The position numbers were made by a program, and so were the translations under genes. The notes under the pieces were generated by a model. The model saw nothing but the letters and a program-made list of their open reading frames with translations, was not told the DNA's origin and did no database searches. 64,000 bases of DNA. It comes from Gammaproteobacteria bacterium (GTDB lineage Bacteria; Pseudomonadota; Gammaproteobacteria; Steroidobacterales; Steroidobacteraceae). Position 1 is the stretch's first letter. The number at the start of each line of letters is the position of its first letter. Below, in pieces: positions 18,040 to 27,855 of the stretch. Where the stretch lies: positions 186,001 to 250,000 of the forward strand of contig JADJHU010000003.1 in the NCBI GenBank assembly GCA_016707425.1. The letters run 5' to 3'.

Positions 18040-20348
18040 ATGCGTCGAGCACCGATCAGCTTTTTGCTCGCAGCCATCACCGTATTGGCCTTGGCGGAAA
18101 CGGCCGGGCGCGCATATGCACAGGAACCCGCCGCGCCGAGTTCCGCGAGCCAACTCGGCGAAGTCGTCGTGACCGCCCGTCGGCGCGAAGAGTCCTTGCA
18201 GGAGACTCCCGTCGCGGTAACAGCCTTCTCGGGAGCCCAGATCGACCGCCTCAACATTCAGCAAATCGACCGCATCAGTCAGCTCACGCCCAACCTAGCC
18301 ATCACCGAGCAGACTGCCAGCCTCAGTGCGTCCACCATCCACATCCGTGGCATCGGCGAGCAGAATCCGATTCTCACCTCCGAGTCGGGCGTGGGCCTGT
18401 ACCTCGACGGAGTCTATGTGGCGCGCACGTCGGGGGCGATTTTCGACCTGGTCGATCTCGAGCGCATCGAGGTGCTGCGAGGTCCGCAGGGCACGCTCTT
18501 CGGGCGCAATACCACCGGCGGAGCGATCCAGCTCGTCTCGCGAGCTCCGGCCCGGGAGTTCGGCCTGCAGGGGAAGCTCGGTTACGGCCGCTTCGGTGAG
18601 TGGTATGCACGCATGCAGCTCGACACTGGATTGCTCGCGGACGGGCCGCTCCGGGCGAGTCTCGCCTATCTGCATCGCGAGCGAGACGGCTATGTCGATA
18701 ACACGCTGACGCCCGACGGCCAGGACCCGGGCTCCATTGACACCGACGCGATCCGGGCGACGCTGCGTGGCGACTTCGGCAAGTTTACTGCAAACTATGC
18801 ATTTGACTACAATGACCGCCGCGGCTCGCCGATGTTCTTTCAGCTCATCGCCGCCACCCCCGACGTCAGAGATTATTTCAGCCGCTCGCCGCTGTTCGGC
18901 GGCAGTTCCTTCCTCCTGTCCACGCAGCGCGCAGGAACGGTCCAGCGAACCGAAGCCGCCGTGACTCCGCGCACCGAAAGCGTCTCCCGCATCCAGGGCC
19001 ATGCCCTGACCCTAGAGCAGGCTTTCACCGAAAACCTCATGGTCAAGTCCATCACCTCCTACCGGGACATGGACGTCGACTTCATATTCGGCCTGTCGGG
19101 CAACGGCAGGCTGCGAGGCGTCGTTCTCGATCCGCTCACCTTTGCCGCCTCCATCGACGAGGTGACACCGATCCAGGGATTCCAGAACGACCGCCAGAAT
19201 CAGTTCTCGCAGGAGCTGCAGCTTCTCGGGCATGGCGCGCGCTGGGACTACGTGCTCGGCGCCTTCTACTTCCGCGAGCACATCGACACGACCTCCAATC
19301 AGTTCCTCACCTTCGTGCTCCCGGGCGGACAGGCCGGCATCAATCTGCGGCCGCAGAGCATCTTCTCCGGAAAGTCGGAATCCGTCGCTGTCTTCGGCCA
19401 GATCAGCTACCGACCGTCGGTTCTGCAGGATCGCGTAGAGGTCACCGGGGGCGCCCGAATCACCAGGGACCGGAAATCGCTGAACGTGACCGCTCCTGCG
19501 CCGGTCTCCGGATCGGACGACTTCGAGCAGGCCTCGTGGCTGGCATCGCTCGATTACAAAGTGACCGATAGTGCCATGATCTATGGCCGGGCCACGACCG
19601 GCTATAAGTCGGGTGGGCTAAATCCGGCCGCCGGCTTCCTCAACAGCTACGGCCCTGAGAAAGCTCTGACCCTCGAGCTCGGCCTGAAGTCCGAGTGGCT
19701 GGATCGGCGGCTGCGCGCCAATCTGGCGCTGTTCCACACCACTTATGACGACCTCCAAGTGCAGCAGTTCGTCGCAGGGACCGGAGGCTCGCAGAGCCTG
19801 TTCGTGAACGCCGGCGAAGCGCGCTACCAAGGGGTCGAGCTGGAGTTCGTCGCACGAGTCCTGGATCGCCTGACCCTGGAGGGCTCGCTCGGCTACACCG
19901 ATCCCCGGTATGAGAGCTTCGAGTTCCGCGACCCGGCCTCCAATCAACTGCTGAATGTAGCCGGGGAGGCGAAGTTCCCTACCTAGCCAAGGCCAACTTC
20001 CATGGCGGAATCGAATATCGCTCTGCCCCAATGTCTTTGGGCGTACTTTCGGCACGGCTCGACTATTCCTATCGGAGCGAGCGTTACTTTAATGCCGTCC
20101 CACGGGCGACTCCCTTCCTCGAACAAATCCGGGATCCCGGTCAGCACGATCTCGGCGCCCGAATCACGCTTTCGGAGATCGCCCTGGGAAAGGGCGCAGG
20201 CGATCTGGAAGTATCCGTCTGGGGTGCGAACCTGACCGACGAGGATGACGTCAACTCCGGAATCGACTTCGGTGCCCTCGGGTTTGCGGGCGTGTCCTAC
20301 GTTATGCCGCGGCGGTTCGGGATCGACGTGAAGATGGTTTATCGTTGA
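18040..20348 (+). pseudogene. TonB-dependent receptor, single frameshift near the C terminus
   Basis: Start ATG 18040 (MRRAPISFLL) gives a normal signal peptide ending AYAQ. The plug domain includes the TonB-box-like EVVVTARRREES and the conserved ERIEVLRGPQGTLFGRNTTGG. The barrel runs to 19977, where one base is missing (AKFP then YLAKANF). From there the frame to 20348 gives the last strands and the terminal aromatic region. Receptors of this subfamily carry hydrophobic or iron-bound substrates across the outer membrane. It is closely related to the receptor at 49453-51765 along its whole length, including the rare block FFQLIAATPDV. It heads an operon with sulfotransferase, two SDRs and a DUF1214 protein. 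Confidence 0.88.
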
Positions 20349-20365
20349 GACTTCGAGGAGGCTCG

Positions 20366-21499
20366 ATGAGCGTCTGGCCCGCTAACGTGACGGTCGAGGC
20401 GCTCGAAGCGGATGCGATCGCAGCGACCGGGCTCGAGGACTTCGGGGGCACGGAATATCGCGAAGGGCTGAGCGTGCTGCTTGGCGACTATCGTCGGCAT
20501 GCGCACTTCGACGCCGCGGGCGCCGCCGGCGCGCGCGCTATGCTCATGGGTGTGCTCGTGCAGCGCCTAAAGGCGCAACACTCGCTGCGGCAGACCCGGC
20601 GGGCGCGAATCCCGGTACGCCGGCCTTGGCTCATTCTCTCCATGCCACGCAGCGGCACGACCGCGTTGCACCGGCTGCTCGCCGCCGACCCGACCGCCCA
20701 GGGGCTCGAGCATTGGCTGGGGCTCTTCCCGCAGCCGCGTCCGCCGGCTGCGACCTGGAGCGCGCACCCTGACTTTCAGGCGACCGCTGCCGCGCTCGCG
20801 GGCATGCGCGCTGCGAGCCCGGAGATCTTCGCGCTGCACGCCATGACGGCCGACGAGGTGGACGAGTGCCGGTTGCTCCTCATGCAGAGCTTCGCCAACA
20901 TGAGCTTCTTCCAGAACGCCGTGGCCCCTGACTATGAGGCCTGGCACTGGCAGTGCGACATGCGAGCCGCCTACGCACGGCACCGCGCGCTCCTCGAGCT
21001 CATCGACGGCGGCGCCGGGCGGCGCTGGGTACTAAAGGACCCGAGTCACCTCATGTCCCTCGAGGCGCTGTCCCGCGAGTACCCCGACATGCGCGTGATC
21101 TGCACGCGCCGGCCAGCGGAAGTCTTCCTGCCCTCGGTCGCGGCACTGGTCCTTGCGGCGCGGCGCCTGAACGAACCCGAAGCGTCCCCGGAGGAGATCG
21201 GCCGCCTGCAGCTTGCGCTCTGGTCGCGCTGCGCTCACGAGCTGCAGGAGTGGCGGGCGGCGCACCCGGAGATTCCCTGGTGCGATGTCGATCACGAGGC
21301 ACTCAGGCGCGAGCCGCTCGCTGCGATCGGCGCGATCTACGAGGCTTTCGGCGAGCCGCTGGGCGACGAGGCCGCGGCTGCCATCCGTGCGCGCGCCGCG
21401 CGACTCGAGGCTGGTGCGAGCACGCAGCAGCTGACGCTCGAGGACTTCGGACTCTCGCGGCGAGCGGTCCGGATCGCTTTCCCCGAGGAGTTCGTCTGA
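20366..21499 (+). CDS. Sulfotransferase family protein
   Basis: A 377-residue protein starting at ATG 20366 behind CGAGGAGG. The PAPS 5'-phosphosulfate loop SMPRSGTTALHRLL lies at about residues 92-105, and the 3'-phosphate-binding region (CTRRPAEVFLPSV) follows a WVLKDPSH segment. This is the layout of the Sulfotransfer_3-type family. Such enzymes move sulfate from PAPS to hydroxyls or amines. It lies 17 bp after the TBDR stop and one base before the next SDR, so it belongs to the same operon. The acceptor could be the imported compound or an envelope lipid; sequence does not tell. Confidence 0.85.
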   Translation: MSVWPANVTVEALEADAIAATGLEDFGGTEYREGLSVLLGDYRRHAHFDAAGAAGARAMLMGVLVQRLKAQHSLRQTRRARIPVRRPWLILSMPRSGTTALHRLLAADPTAQGLEHWLGLFPQPRPPAATWSAHPDFQATAAALAGMRAASPEIFALHAMTADEVDECRLLLMQSFANMSFFQNAVAPDYEAWHWQCDMRAAYARHRALLELIDGGAGRRWVLKDPSHLMSLEALSREYPDMRVICTRRPAEVFLPSVAALVLAARRLNEPEASPEEIGRLQLALWSRCAHELQEWRAAHPEIPWCDVDHEALRREPLAAIGAIYEAFGEPLGDEAAAAIRARAARLEAGASTQQLTLEDFGLSRRAVRIAFPEEFV

Positions 21500-21500
21500 G

Positions 21501-22301
21501 ATGGCCGGGCGACCCGAGGCCTGGCCGCCGCTACAGGGGCGCAAGGCGTTCGTCACAGGCGGCGGACGCGGGATCGGCCGAGCCATCGCCATCGAACTGG
21601 CACGACAGGGCTGCGATGTAGCGATCAGCTTCTCCACCCGATCGGCAGAAGCCGAGGAGACTGCCAGGCATGTGCGCGACTGCGGAGTGCACTCGAGCGT
21701 GCAGCGCCTGCGCCTCGAGTGTCTGGATGATCATGAGCCTGCCGTGCAGGCGGTGCTGCGCGAGCTCGGCGGCCTCGACATCTACGTCAGCAATGCAGGG
21801 CAGGACTTTCGCGGCGCGCCGGTCGCCGAGACCTCGTACGAGGAGCTGCTGCATCTGATGACGGTGAACGCGCTCGCTCCGCACGCGCTCTGCCGGTTGC
21901 TGCTGCCGTCGCTGCGCGCGGCAGCACAGTCGCGCGGCCGCGCCGACATCGTGTTACTGTCGAGCATCGCCATTGCGCTCCAGGGTCCGGATTATGCTCC
22001 CTACGTCATGAGCAAGATGGCGCTCGAGGGCCTTGCCAGGACCCTCGCACTGGAAGAGCGCGCACATGGATTGCACGTCAATGTCGTCGCGCCTGGGCTC
22101 ACCGACACCGACATGAGCGCGCGCTTCCTCGGCTCGCAAGTCCCGGGCGATATCCGTAACAGGATCATCGCCGGCCAGGCCTACGGCCATGTCTGCCGCC
22201 CTGAGGAAGTTGCCGGGGTGGTCGCCTTCTTCGTCGGACCTGCGGCCTCCTATGTCAACGGCCAGCGCATCTACGTGGATGGCGGCGGACCGCAGCTGTA
22301 G
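21501..22301 (+). CDS. SDR-family oxidoreductase
   Basis: An intact 266-residue classical SDR. The cofactor motif TGGGRGIG is at residues 19-26, SNAG is near residue 95, and the catalytic Ser (LLSSIAIA), Tyr and Lys (YVMSK) are all present. The C terminus VNGQRIYVDGGGPQL is typical of FabG-like enzymes. It begins immediately after the sulfotransferase stop and is followed after 49 bp by the DUF1214 gene. It probably oxidises or reduces a hydroxyl or ketone on the operon's substrate with NAD(P). Confidence 0.88.
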   Translation: MAGRPEAWPPLQGRKAFVTGGGRGIGRAIAIELARQGCDVAISFSTRSAEAEETARHVRDCGVHSSVQRLRLECLDDHEPAVQAVLRELGGLDIYVSNAGQDFRGAPVAETSYEELLHLMTVNALAPHALCRLLLPSLRAAAQSRGRADIVLLSSIAIALQGPDYAPYVMSKMALEGLARTLALEERAHGLHVNVVAPGLTDTDMSARFLGSQVPGDIRNRIIAGQAYGHVCRPEEVAGVVAFFVGPAASYVNGQRIYVDGGGPQL

Positions 22302-22350
22302 TGAGTGCCCGGAACCTGGGCGTAACGCCCGTCCGAGCCTGGAGACCGAC

Positions 22351-23448
22351 ATGAGCACCAATTGGAACGATCTGTGGGATCAGCTCTGCGAGCAGCTGCG
22401 GGTAACGGGGCAGGACATCCTGCGCGCCGCACCGCCTGATGAGCTCACGCAGGCAGAGGGGCTGCGCTATCTCTCGAGGCTGTTCCGCTATGCAGTAGGG
22501 CGGCAGCTCGATCCTCATCTTCCGATGCGGCCTGAGCTCACCTGCGAACGTGTCCGGATCGGCGGCGACAATCCCGACTACCGCTATGTCGGCGCGCCCC
22601 TGGACGGCCGCCTGAGCTATCGGCTGCGTGGCCGGATCAATGACGCAGACCGCATCGCTTTCGGCACCTACTCGGGTGGCCTGGGCACCTCCGAAGGACT
22701 CAGATGCAGCGGCAGTCTGGACAGTAGCAGCATGACGCTCTCCGATGACGGCGCGTTCGACATCATGCTCTCGTCGGAGCCGCAGAATGGTACCTGGCTG
22801 CCGATGTCCCCGAACACCAATACGCTGACCATCCGCGAGACGCTGCTCAGGAGTGGTACTGCCCGCCCCGCCGACTACGACATCGAGTGCCTCACGCCGG
22901 CCGCAGACCCGACGTTCATGGACGCCAAGGCCATACGACAAGGTTTCGACCGGTCCCTGCAGTTCGTCTCGGGAACGGTGCGCCAGTTCCTCGGCTGGAC
23001 GGAGACATTTCGGAAGCGGCCCAACGAGATCCTGCCGCTGCCGCCGGAGCTGCTCGCTGCTGCGCAGGGCGACAAACTGACCGCCTATTTCAACGGATAC
23101 TACGAGCTGCGCAGCGATCAGGCGCTCGTGGTGAGCTTCACACCTCCGCACTGCGACTACTGGAACCTGCAGGCCTGCAATCACTGGCTGGAATCGATCG
23201 ATCCTCTGCGCGCGCCGGCGCACTACAACAGCGGGACGGCCGCGTTGCGACGCGACGGATCGGTCGTGGTCGTCATCGCCGCGTCGGACCCCGGGGTGCC
23301 GAACTGGATCGATACCGCCGATCATCTGCAGGGCGGTATCGCGATGCGCATCGTCGGTGCCAGCCTCGGCGAACGTGTCGACCCACCTCTCTGTCGCCTC
23401 GTTCCTCTGGACGATGTCGCCGCTGCATTCCCGGCGAAATCGCCATGA
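22351..23448 (+). CDS. DUF1214 domain-containing protein
   Basis: A 365-residue protein with no signal peptide. The C-terminal half (YYELRSDQALVVSFTPP, WNLQACNHWLESID, DGSVVVVIAASDPG) matches the DUF1214 domain, often found with DUF1254 and near catabolic dehydrogenases and sulfotransferases. An N-terminal helical region (LWDQLCEQLRVTGQDILR) precedes it. Start ATG 22351 was chosen because it lies nine bases after GGAG and begins the conserved part. Its stop overlaps the next SDR gene (ATGA). No catalytic function is established for this domain. Confidence 0.75.
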   Translation: MSTNWNDLWDQLCEQLRVTGQDILRAAPPDELTQAEGLRYLSRLFRYAVGRQLDPHLPMRPELTCERVRIGGDNPDYRYVGAPLDGRLSYRLRGRINDADRIAFGTYSGGLGTSEGLRCSGSLDSSSMTLSDDGAFDIMLSSEPQNGTWLPMSPNTNTLTIRETLLRSGTARPADYDIECLTPAADPTFMDAKAIRQGFDRSLQFVSGTVRQFLGWTETFRKRPNEILPLPPELLAAAQGDKLTAYFNGYYELRSDQALVVSFTPPHCDYWNLQACNHWLESIDPLRAPAHYNSGTAALRRDGSVVVVIAASDPGVPNWIDTADHLQGGIAMRIVGASLGERVDPPLCRLVPLDDVAAAFPAKSP

Positions 23449-24221
23449 TGTTCCGCGATCAGGTGGTCGTCGTCTCGGGCGTCGGGGCCGGCCTGGGTCA
23501 GGCGCTGGTCTCGGCCCTCGTCCGCGAGGGTGCACGCGTCGTGCTGGCCGCTCGCAGCATGGCAATGCTCGAGTCGGTCGCCGGCCGCCTTCCCGAAGCG
23601 CAGACACTGTGCATCGCGACCGACATCACCCTTGCGGCCGATTGCCGGCGTCTCGCAAAGCGGACCAGCGAGCGTTTCGGGCGCGTCGATGCGCTTATCA
23701 ACAACGCCTTTCAGCTCGGCCCGAGGGGCCTGCTGGCGGAGGCCGATCTGAACGAGGACTGGTCCCAGGCGTTCGAAGTAAACGTCAAGGGTTCGGTCCG
23801 CATGGTCCAGGCGCTTCTCCCGGCCTTGACGGCGAGCCAAGGCGCGGTGGTCATGGTGAACACCATCGCAGCGCGCTGCCACAAGCCCGGTTTTGCGAGC
23901 TATGCAATCTCCAAGGGAGCGTTGCAGACGGCGACGCGAACGCTCGCGATGGAGCTTGCGCCACGCGGGGTGCGCGTCAACGCGGTCATCCCGGGCTATA
24001 TCGACGGCCCACCGCTGCAGGACGCCTTCGCCGCCATGGCGGAAGCGGAAGGGGTGGCGGCCGAAGACATCCGCCGACGCGTAGCTGACAGTCTCCCTCT
24101 GCGCTGCATCCCGACCAGCGAGGACGTGGCGGAGGCAGCGCTATTCCTGGCCAGTCGGCGCGTCCGCGGCATCACGGGCGCCGCGCTGGACATCAATGCC
24201 GGCGAGCACGTGCCGCTCTGA
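23445..24221 (+). CDS. SDR-family oxidoreductase
   Basis: A 258-residue SDR starting at ATG 23445 (MMFRDQ), overlapping the DUF1214 stop; ATG 23448 is an equal alternative. The nucleotide motif is SGVGAGLG, followed by NNAF instead of NNAG, a Ser in VNTIAARC, and the YAISK catalytic pair. The C terminus GAALDINAGEHVPL is family-like. NNAF and the nonstandard catalytic-serine position are seen in several SDRs of hydrophobic-compound pathways. It is the last gene of the plus-strand operon. The 174 bp to the convergent sulfatase remnant contain only a weak hairpin (CGGG/CCCG around 24246-24259). Confidence 0.85.
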   Translation: MMFRDQVVVVSGVGAGLGQALVSALVREGARVVLAARSMAMLESVAGRLPEAQTLCIATDITLAADCRRLAKRTSERFGRVDALINNAFQLGPRGLLAEADLNEDWSQAFEVNVKGSVRMVQALLPALTASQGAVVMVNTIAARCHKPGFASYAISKGALQTATRTLAMELAPRGVRVNAVIPGYIDGPPLQDAFAAMAEAEGVAAEDIRRRVADSLPLRCIPTSEDVAEAALFLASRRVRGITGAALDINAGEHVPL

Positions 24222-24395
24222 GCGCGTATGACGCCGTTGAGTTACCGGGTTTTGGCCCGCTGGATGGCTTGGAGCCGCGTGTGTAGCCATTGGATCTCAC
24301 GGCTCTCGACGATTCATCTTCGGTTTTCCCTCAGTCGGTTGCTGTAGCCAGACTGACGGCATGAAGAGAGTGGCGCAGACGCCGAGAGGGTCTCC

Positions 24396-26412
24396 TCAGC
24401 GCCGCACGACTTCAACCCTGCGGATTTCTCCTGAAAAGACCGAGGACTCTCCGTAGTCGAGGACCGGGTTGCCGATGTCGCGCCCGACATCGAGCGTTTC
24501 GCCGAGACCGGCCGTGAACGTCGCCGTGCGCTCGATGCGGCCGCTCGCGACCTCTCTTCCGTCGACGCTGATGCGCATCAGGCCGCCCCTGCCGGTGCCA
24601 CCGCCGTCGTAATCGAAGTCATAGCGAACCACCGCCTCGCCGGGTGCGACCGCAGCCGTCGCAGCCACTTCGAAGCTTTGCGTCTGCGTGAAGGCGTGGT
24701 GCGCAACCGGACGGCCGTCCTTCAGGTAGAAGCTCCACCCGCCGAACCGGCTGCCTCGTGCGAGCAGTACGCCACTGGCACCGCCTGCCGGCATGACCAC
24801 CTCGGCAATGATGCTGAAGGACGTTGCGCCCATTGGCGGCGCGACATCGTCGGTCACGCTGACGTTCCTGCCCCAGTAGACGAAGCGGTTTCGCCCCGCT
24901 CTCCCGACCTCCTGCGCGGCACGTGCCCGCTCGTATGACTCGCGGTCGTCCAGAGGCAGGACGTGGTTACGCCTGGCTTCGCCCTCGAAGATCGTCTGCA
25001 GCTCTTTCAGCTTCTTCGGGTGAGCGGCGGCGACGTCGCGCGACTGGCTGAAGTCCTCGTCGAGGTAATACAGCTCCCAGACGTACTCGTCCGGAGACCC
25101 CTTCGGATTGCTCATGACCCAGGGCAGCTTGCGCGGCCTGGTGTTGGCCAGCCAGCCGTCGTGATAGATGGCACGGCTGGCCTGCAGTTCGAAATACTGC
25201 GTCATGCGCCGGCCGGGCGCCTCGGGCGCCTCGAAGCTGTACGCCATGCTGATGCCGTCGACGGGTTGCTGGCGGATGCCGTTGACCGTCGTCGGCTGCG
25301 GCAGCCCCACTGCCTCGAGAATGGTCGGCGCAATGTCGATGATGTGATGGAATTGGCTGCGCACCCCGCGGCTCCTGATGTGCGACGGCCAGGAGATCAC
25401 CAGGCCGTTGCGCGTACCGCCCAGATGCGAAGCGATCTTCTTCGTCCACTGGACGGGCGCATTGGTCGCCCAGGCCCAGCCGACCGGATAGTTGCCATAG
25501 GTGTCCGGACCACCGAGGCGATCAATGCGCGACAGCACATCGCCCACGCGCTCCGCCGCCCCGTTGGCGTAGGTGCCCATCCAGTTTTCGGCACCGGCGA
25601 TACCGCCTTCCGCCGAGCCGCCGTTGTCGCCCTCGACGAAGATGACCAGCGTGCTCCGGAGCTCGCCCATGCGTCCGAGCTCGTCGACGAGTCGCCCGAA
25701 TTGATGGTCCTGGTGCGCGAGCATCGCGGCATAGACTTCCATCATGCGCGCGGCGACGCGCCGCTCGTCTTGGCGGAGACTCTCCCAGGCTGGAATGGCG
25801 TCGGGCCGGGGCGTAAGCTGCGTCGTCTCTGGTACCACGCCCATCTTCTTCTGGCGAGCGAGCGTCTCCTCGCGCAGCCGGTCCCAGCCGTGATCGAAGC
25901 AGCCGCGGAAACGGGCAATCCATTCGGCGGGCGCCTGGTGCGGAGCGTGTGCCGTGCCGGGCGCCAGATAGATGAAAAAGGGTTTGTCCGGCGCAGCAGC
26001 CTTCTGGTTGTGTACCCAGTCGATGGCATCGTCCACCAGTACCTCGTCGAGAATCTTGTCTTTCGGCGGCTCGACGGCGTTCGTTCCGCGGTAGAGCACG
26101 GGCGAGAACTGATCCGTTTCGGCGCGGACGAAGCCGTAGAAGTACTCGAAGCCCAAACCCGTCGGCCACTGGTCGAACGGGCCGGCCGCTGAACCGGCAC
26201 CCGGCTGCACGTTGTGGTGCTTGCCGAACATCGCCGTGTTGTAGCCGTTCTGCTTCAGCACCTCGGCCATCGTGGCGGCGCTCTTCGGCATGACGCCGGA
26301 GTAGCCCGGGTAGCCCGTCGCGAGATCGGCGACGCTGCCGCTGCCGACCGCATGGTGATTGCGCCCGGTGAGCAGTGCAGCGCGAGTGGCGGAGCAGATG
26401 GCGGTGGTAAGG
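24396..26412 (-). pseudogene. Arylsulfatase, 5' end lost
   Basis: Reading downward from about 26412 the protein has TTAICSATRAALLTGR, the C-x-A/P-x-R formylglycine signature with the cysteine that is oxidised for catalysis. TAMFGKHH, FFIYLAPGTAHAPHQAP, FVEGDNGGSAEGG, and a C-terminal beta-rich region follow. An internal ATG at 26291 opens the longest clean frame but lies after the catalytic cysteine. The first 50 or so residues, with the DD metal ligands that normally precede the signature, are absent. The upstream DNA is a transposase remnant instead. An enzyme of this type would release sulfate from an ester. As it stands it should be inactive. Confidence 0.8.
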
Positions 26413-26542
26413 AAGCCGCCACCATTTCACACTGGTGTCTGTCGATATGCGGTCGGTACGGTCGCCGCGTGGGGGTCCGACGGCGACTACCCACATCGAA
26501 ACTCCCGTGAACGGTATGCCGGCCGGCCAGGGCCTGTTCACA
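26413..26542. other. Unassigned DNA between the sulfatase break and the transposase remnant
   Basis: No gene can be supported here. In the sulfatase frame a TGA lies just upstream of the retained part, and similarity to sulfatases stops near 26412. By position it may be the non-coding end of the insertion sequence whose transposase remnant follows, but no inverted repeat could be assigned. Confidence 0.4.
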
Positions 26543-26690
26543 CTACTGCCGAAGTGCTTCGAAAATGAGCGCAGAGTAGGTGGAGCGATGAACGCGAGGT
26601 CGAACTTGCCGAAGCGGCTGAAGATTCGGCGAAAACCCTCGAGGCGGCGGAGCCGAATCGCGTTCCGCCACGTGGTGTATGAGTCATGAG
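26543..26690 (-). pseudogene. IS5-family transposase C-terminal remnant
   Basis: On the minus strand the DNA reads TWRNAI, then RRLEGFRRIFSRFGKFDLAFIA and, after a one-base shift, YSALIFEALRQ with a TAG stop at 26543. The WRNxI...GFRRIFSRFxKxDxxFxxF...ALIxxALR layout is the characteristic C terminus of IS5-group DDE transposases. Everything before it is missing; the AraC gene ends only 24 bp away. It lies exactly where the sulfatase lost its 5' end, so an IS insertion followed by deletion is the simplest explanation. Confidence 0.6.
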
Positions 26691-26713
26691 TTCCGGTTCG
26701 ACCGGACTCGTGC

Positions 26714-27772
26714 TCAGCTGACGACGGCCGACAGCCGGTAGGCCGACGGCGAACGGCCCGACCAGCTCCTGAAGGCGCGCGCGAAGCTCGCCGCGTCGCT
26801 GAAGCCAAGTCGCAGCGCAATCTCCCCGAGGGGCAGCAACTGATCGCGTAGCAGGTCGAGCGCCAGTTCGTGACGGCAGCGGTCCTTCAGACCCTGTATC
26901 GAAGTGCCCTCTTCTGCCAGCCGGCGCTTGAGCGTCGCCGCGCTGATGCCGAACTGCGCGGCGATCTGCGCAGTCGTAGGCAGCGCGGCTCGGTGCGCGA
27001 GAGCGATGCCGAGGATGGTGCGCACGCGCTCAGAGAGCGGCGCGGACTTCGACTGCTCGGTAGTCAGGTCGAAGGGAAAGGTCCTCAGCAGCTCGTCGAA
27101 CTCGCCGATGCTGCGGACCACGGGTTGGCGCAGGTAGCGGGCCGGGAAGCGGAGATAATTGTCCGACGCCTCGAAGACGATCGGATGGGGCATGAGCCAT
27201 GCGATCACCGCATCGTCCAGGAGCGGCCGATAGCAGGCCTCGACCGTGAGCGGCTCGAGATCGACGCCGATCAGCCAGCCGAAGAGCCGCGCGTAGGTGG
27301 AGAGCCCGGTGAGATCCGAGAGAAAGGCGCTCACGTCGCGCTTCTCGTGAAAGGTGTGCATGCAGAATTCGGCCCGGGATCCGGCGGTGCGGAGCGAGAG
27401 TTCGCCCGCCCGTCCGCCGAGCATGGCGCAGAAGTCGGCCGCACGTCCGATCGCCTGCTCGAGCGTCGCGCAGCTGATGAGGCAGTAGCAGAGGAGATCG
27501 ACTTCCTTCTTGTTCATCGCCGGCCGGCCGGCGCGACGGCTGACGTAGTCCTCGAGCATGGCCACGCAGTCGCGGTAGACGGCACTGAACTGCTCGCGGG
27601 AGAGCTGACATTCCCAGGCAGCAGGCGATGCGGCATCAGCACCACGGGCGAAGCCCGCACGCCTCAGGATCGCATCGGCATCGCCGCCGATGTCGCGTAC
27701 TCTCTGCAGCAGCTCCCGCACGACGGCTACCGATGGCGGCGATGATGTCAGCCGTGCGACGTGTTTGCTCAT
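26714..27772 (-). CDS. AraC-family regulator with arabinose-binding-like N-terminal domain
   Basis: A 352-residue protein. The N-terminal part (LLQRVRDIGGDADAILRRAG, LCYCLISCATLEQAI, FCMHTFHEKRD) fits the Arabinose_bd ligand-binding domain of the OruR/ArgR-like AraC group (PF12625). The C-terminal domain has IAAQFGISAATLKRRLAEEG and the signature LGEIALRLGFSDAASFARAF ending SPSAYR. It is 83 bp downstream of the SnoaL-like gene on the same strand, so they may be cotranscribed. It could also sense a catabolite for the divergent OYE gene. It is intact and uses ATG 27772. Confidence 0.87.
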   Translation of the reverse strand: MSKHVARLTSSPPSVAVVRELLQRVRDIGGDADAILRRAGFARGADAASPAAWECQLSREQFSAVYRDCVAMLEDYVSRRAGRPAMNKKEVDLLCYCLISCATLEQAIGRAADFCAMLGGRAGELSLRTAGSRAEFCMHTFHEKRDVSAFLSDLTGLSTYARLFGWLIGVDLEPLTVEACYRPLLDDAVIAWLMPHPIVFEASDNYLRFPARYLRQPVVRSIGEFDELLRTFPFDLTTEQSKSAPLSERVRTILGIALAHRAALPTTAQIAAQFGISAATLKRRLAEEGTSIQGLKDRCRHELALDLLRDQLLPLGEIALRLGFSDAASFARAFRSWSGRSPSAYRLSAVVS

Positions 27773-27855
27773 AGACGCGGAGACATCCTCCCGCGGATCA
27801 TTGTAGCAGCGAGGCCGCCCGCTTACGGCGTGCCCGCAAACATCGCCAGCTAGCC

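Noticed and set aside
24246..24259. CGGG/CCCG inverted repeat after the last SDR of the TBDR operon.
   Set aside because: Four-base stem with a loop of six and no T-run; too weak to call a terminator.
18040..26412. A working sulfotransferase/sulfatase pair.
   Set aside because: The sulfatase has lost its metal-binding N terminus and is on the opposite strand, so a functional pair cannot be claimed.
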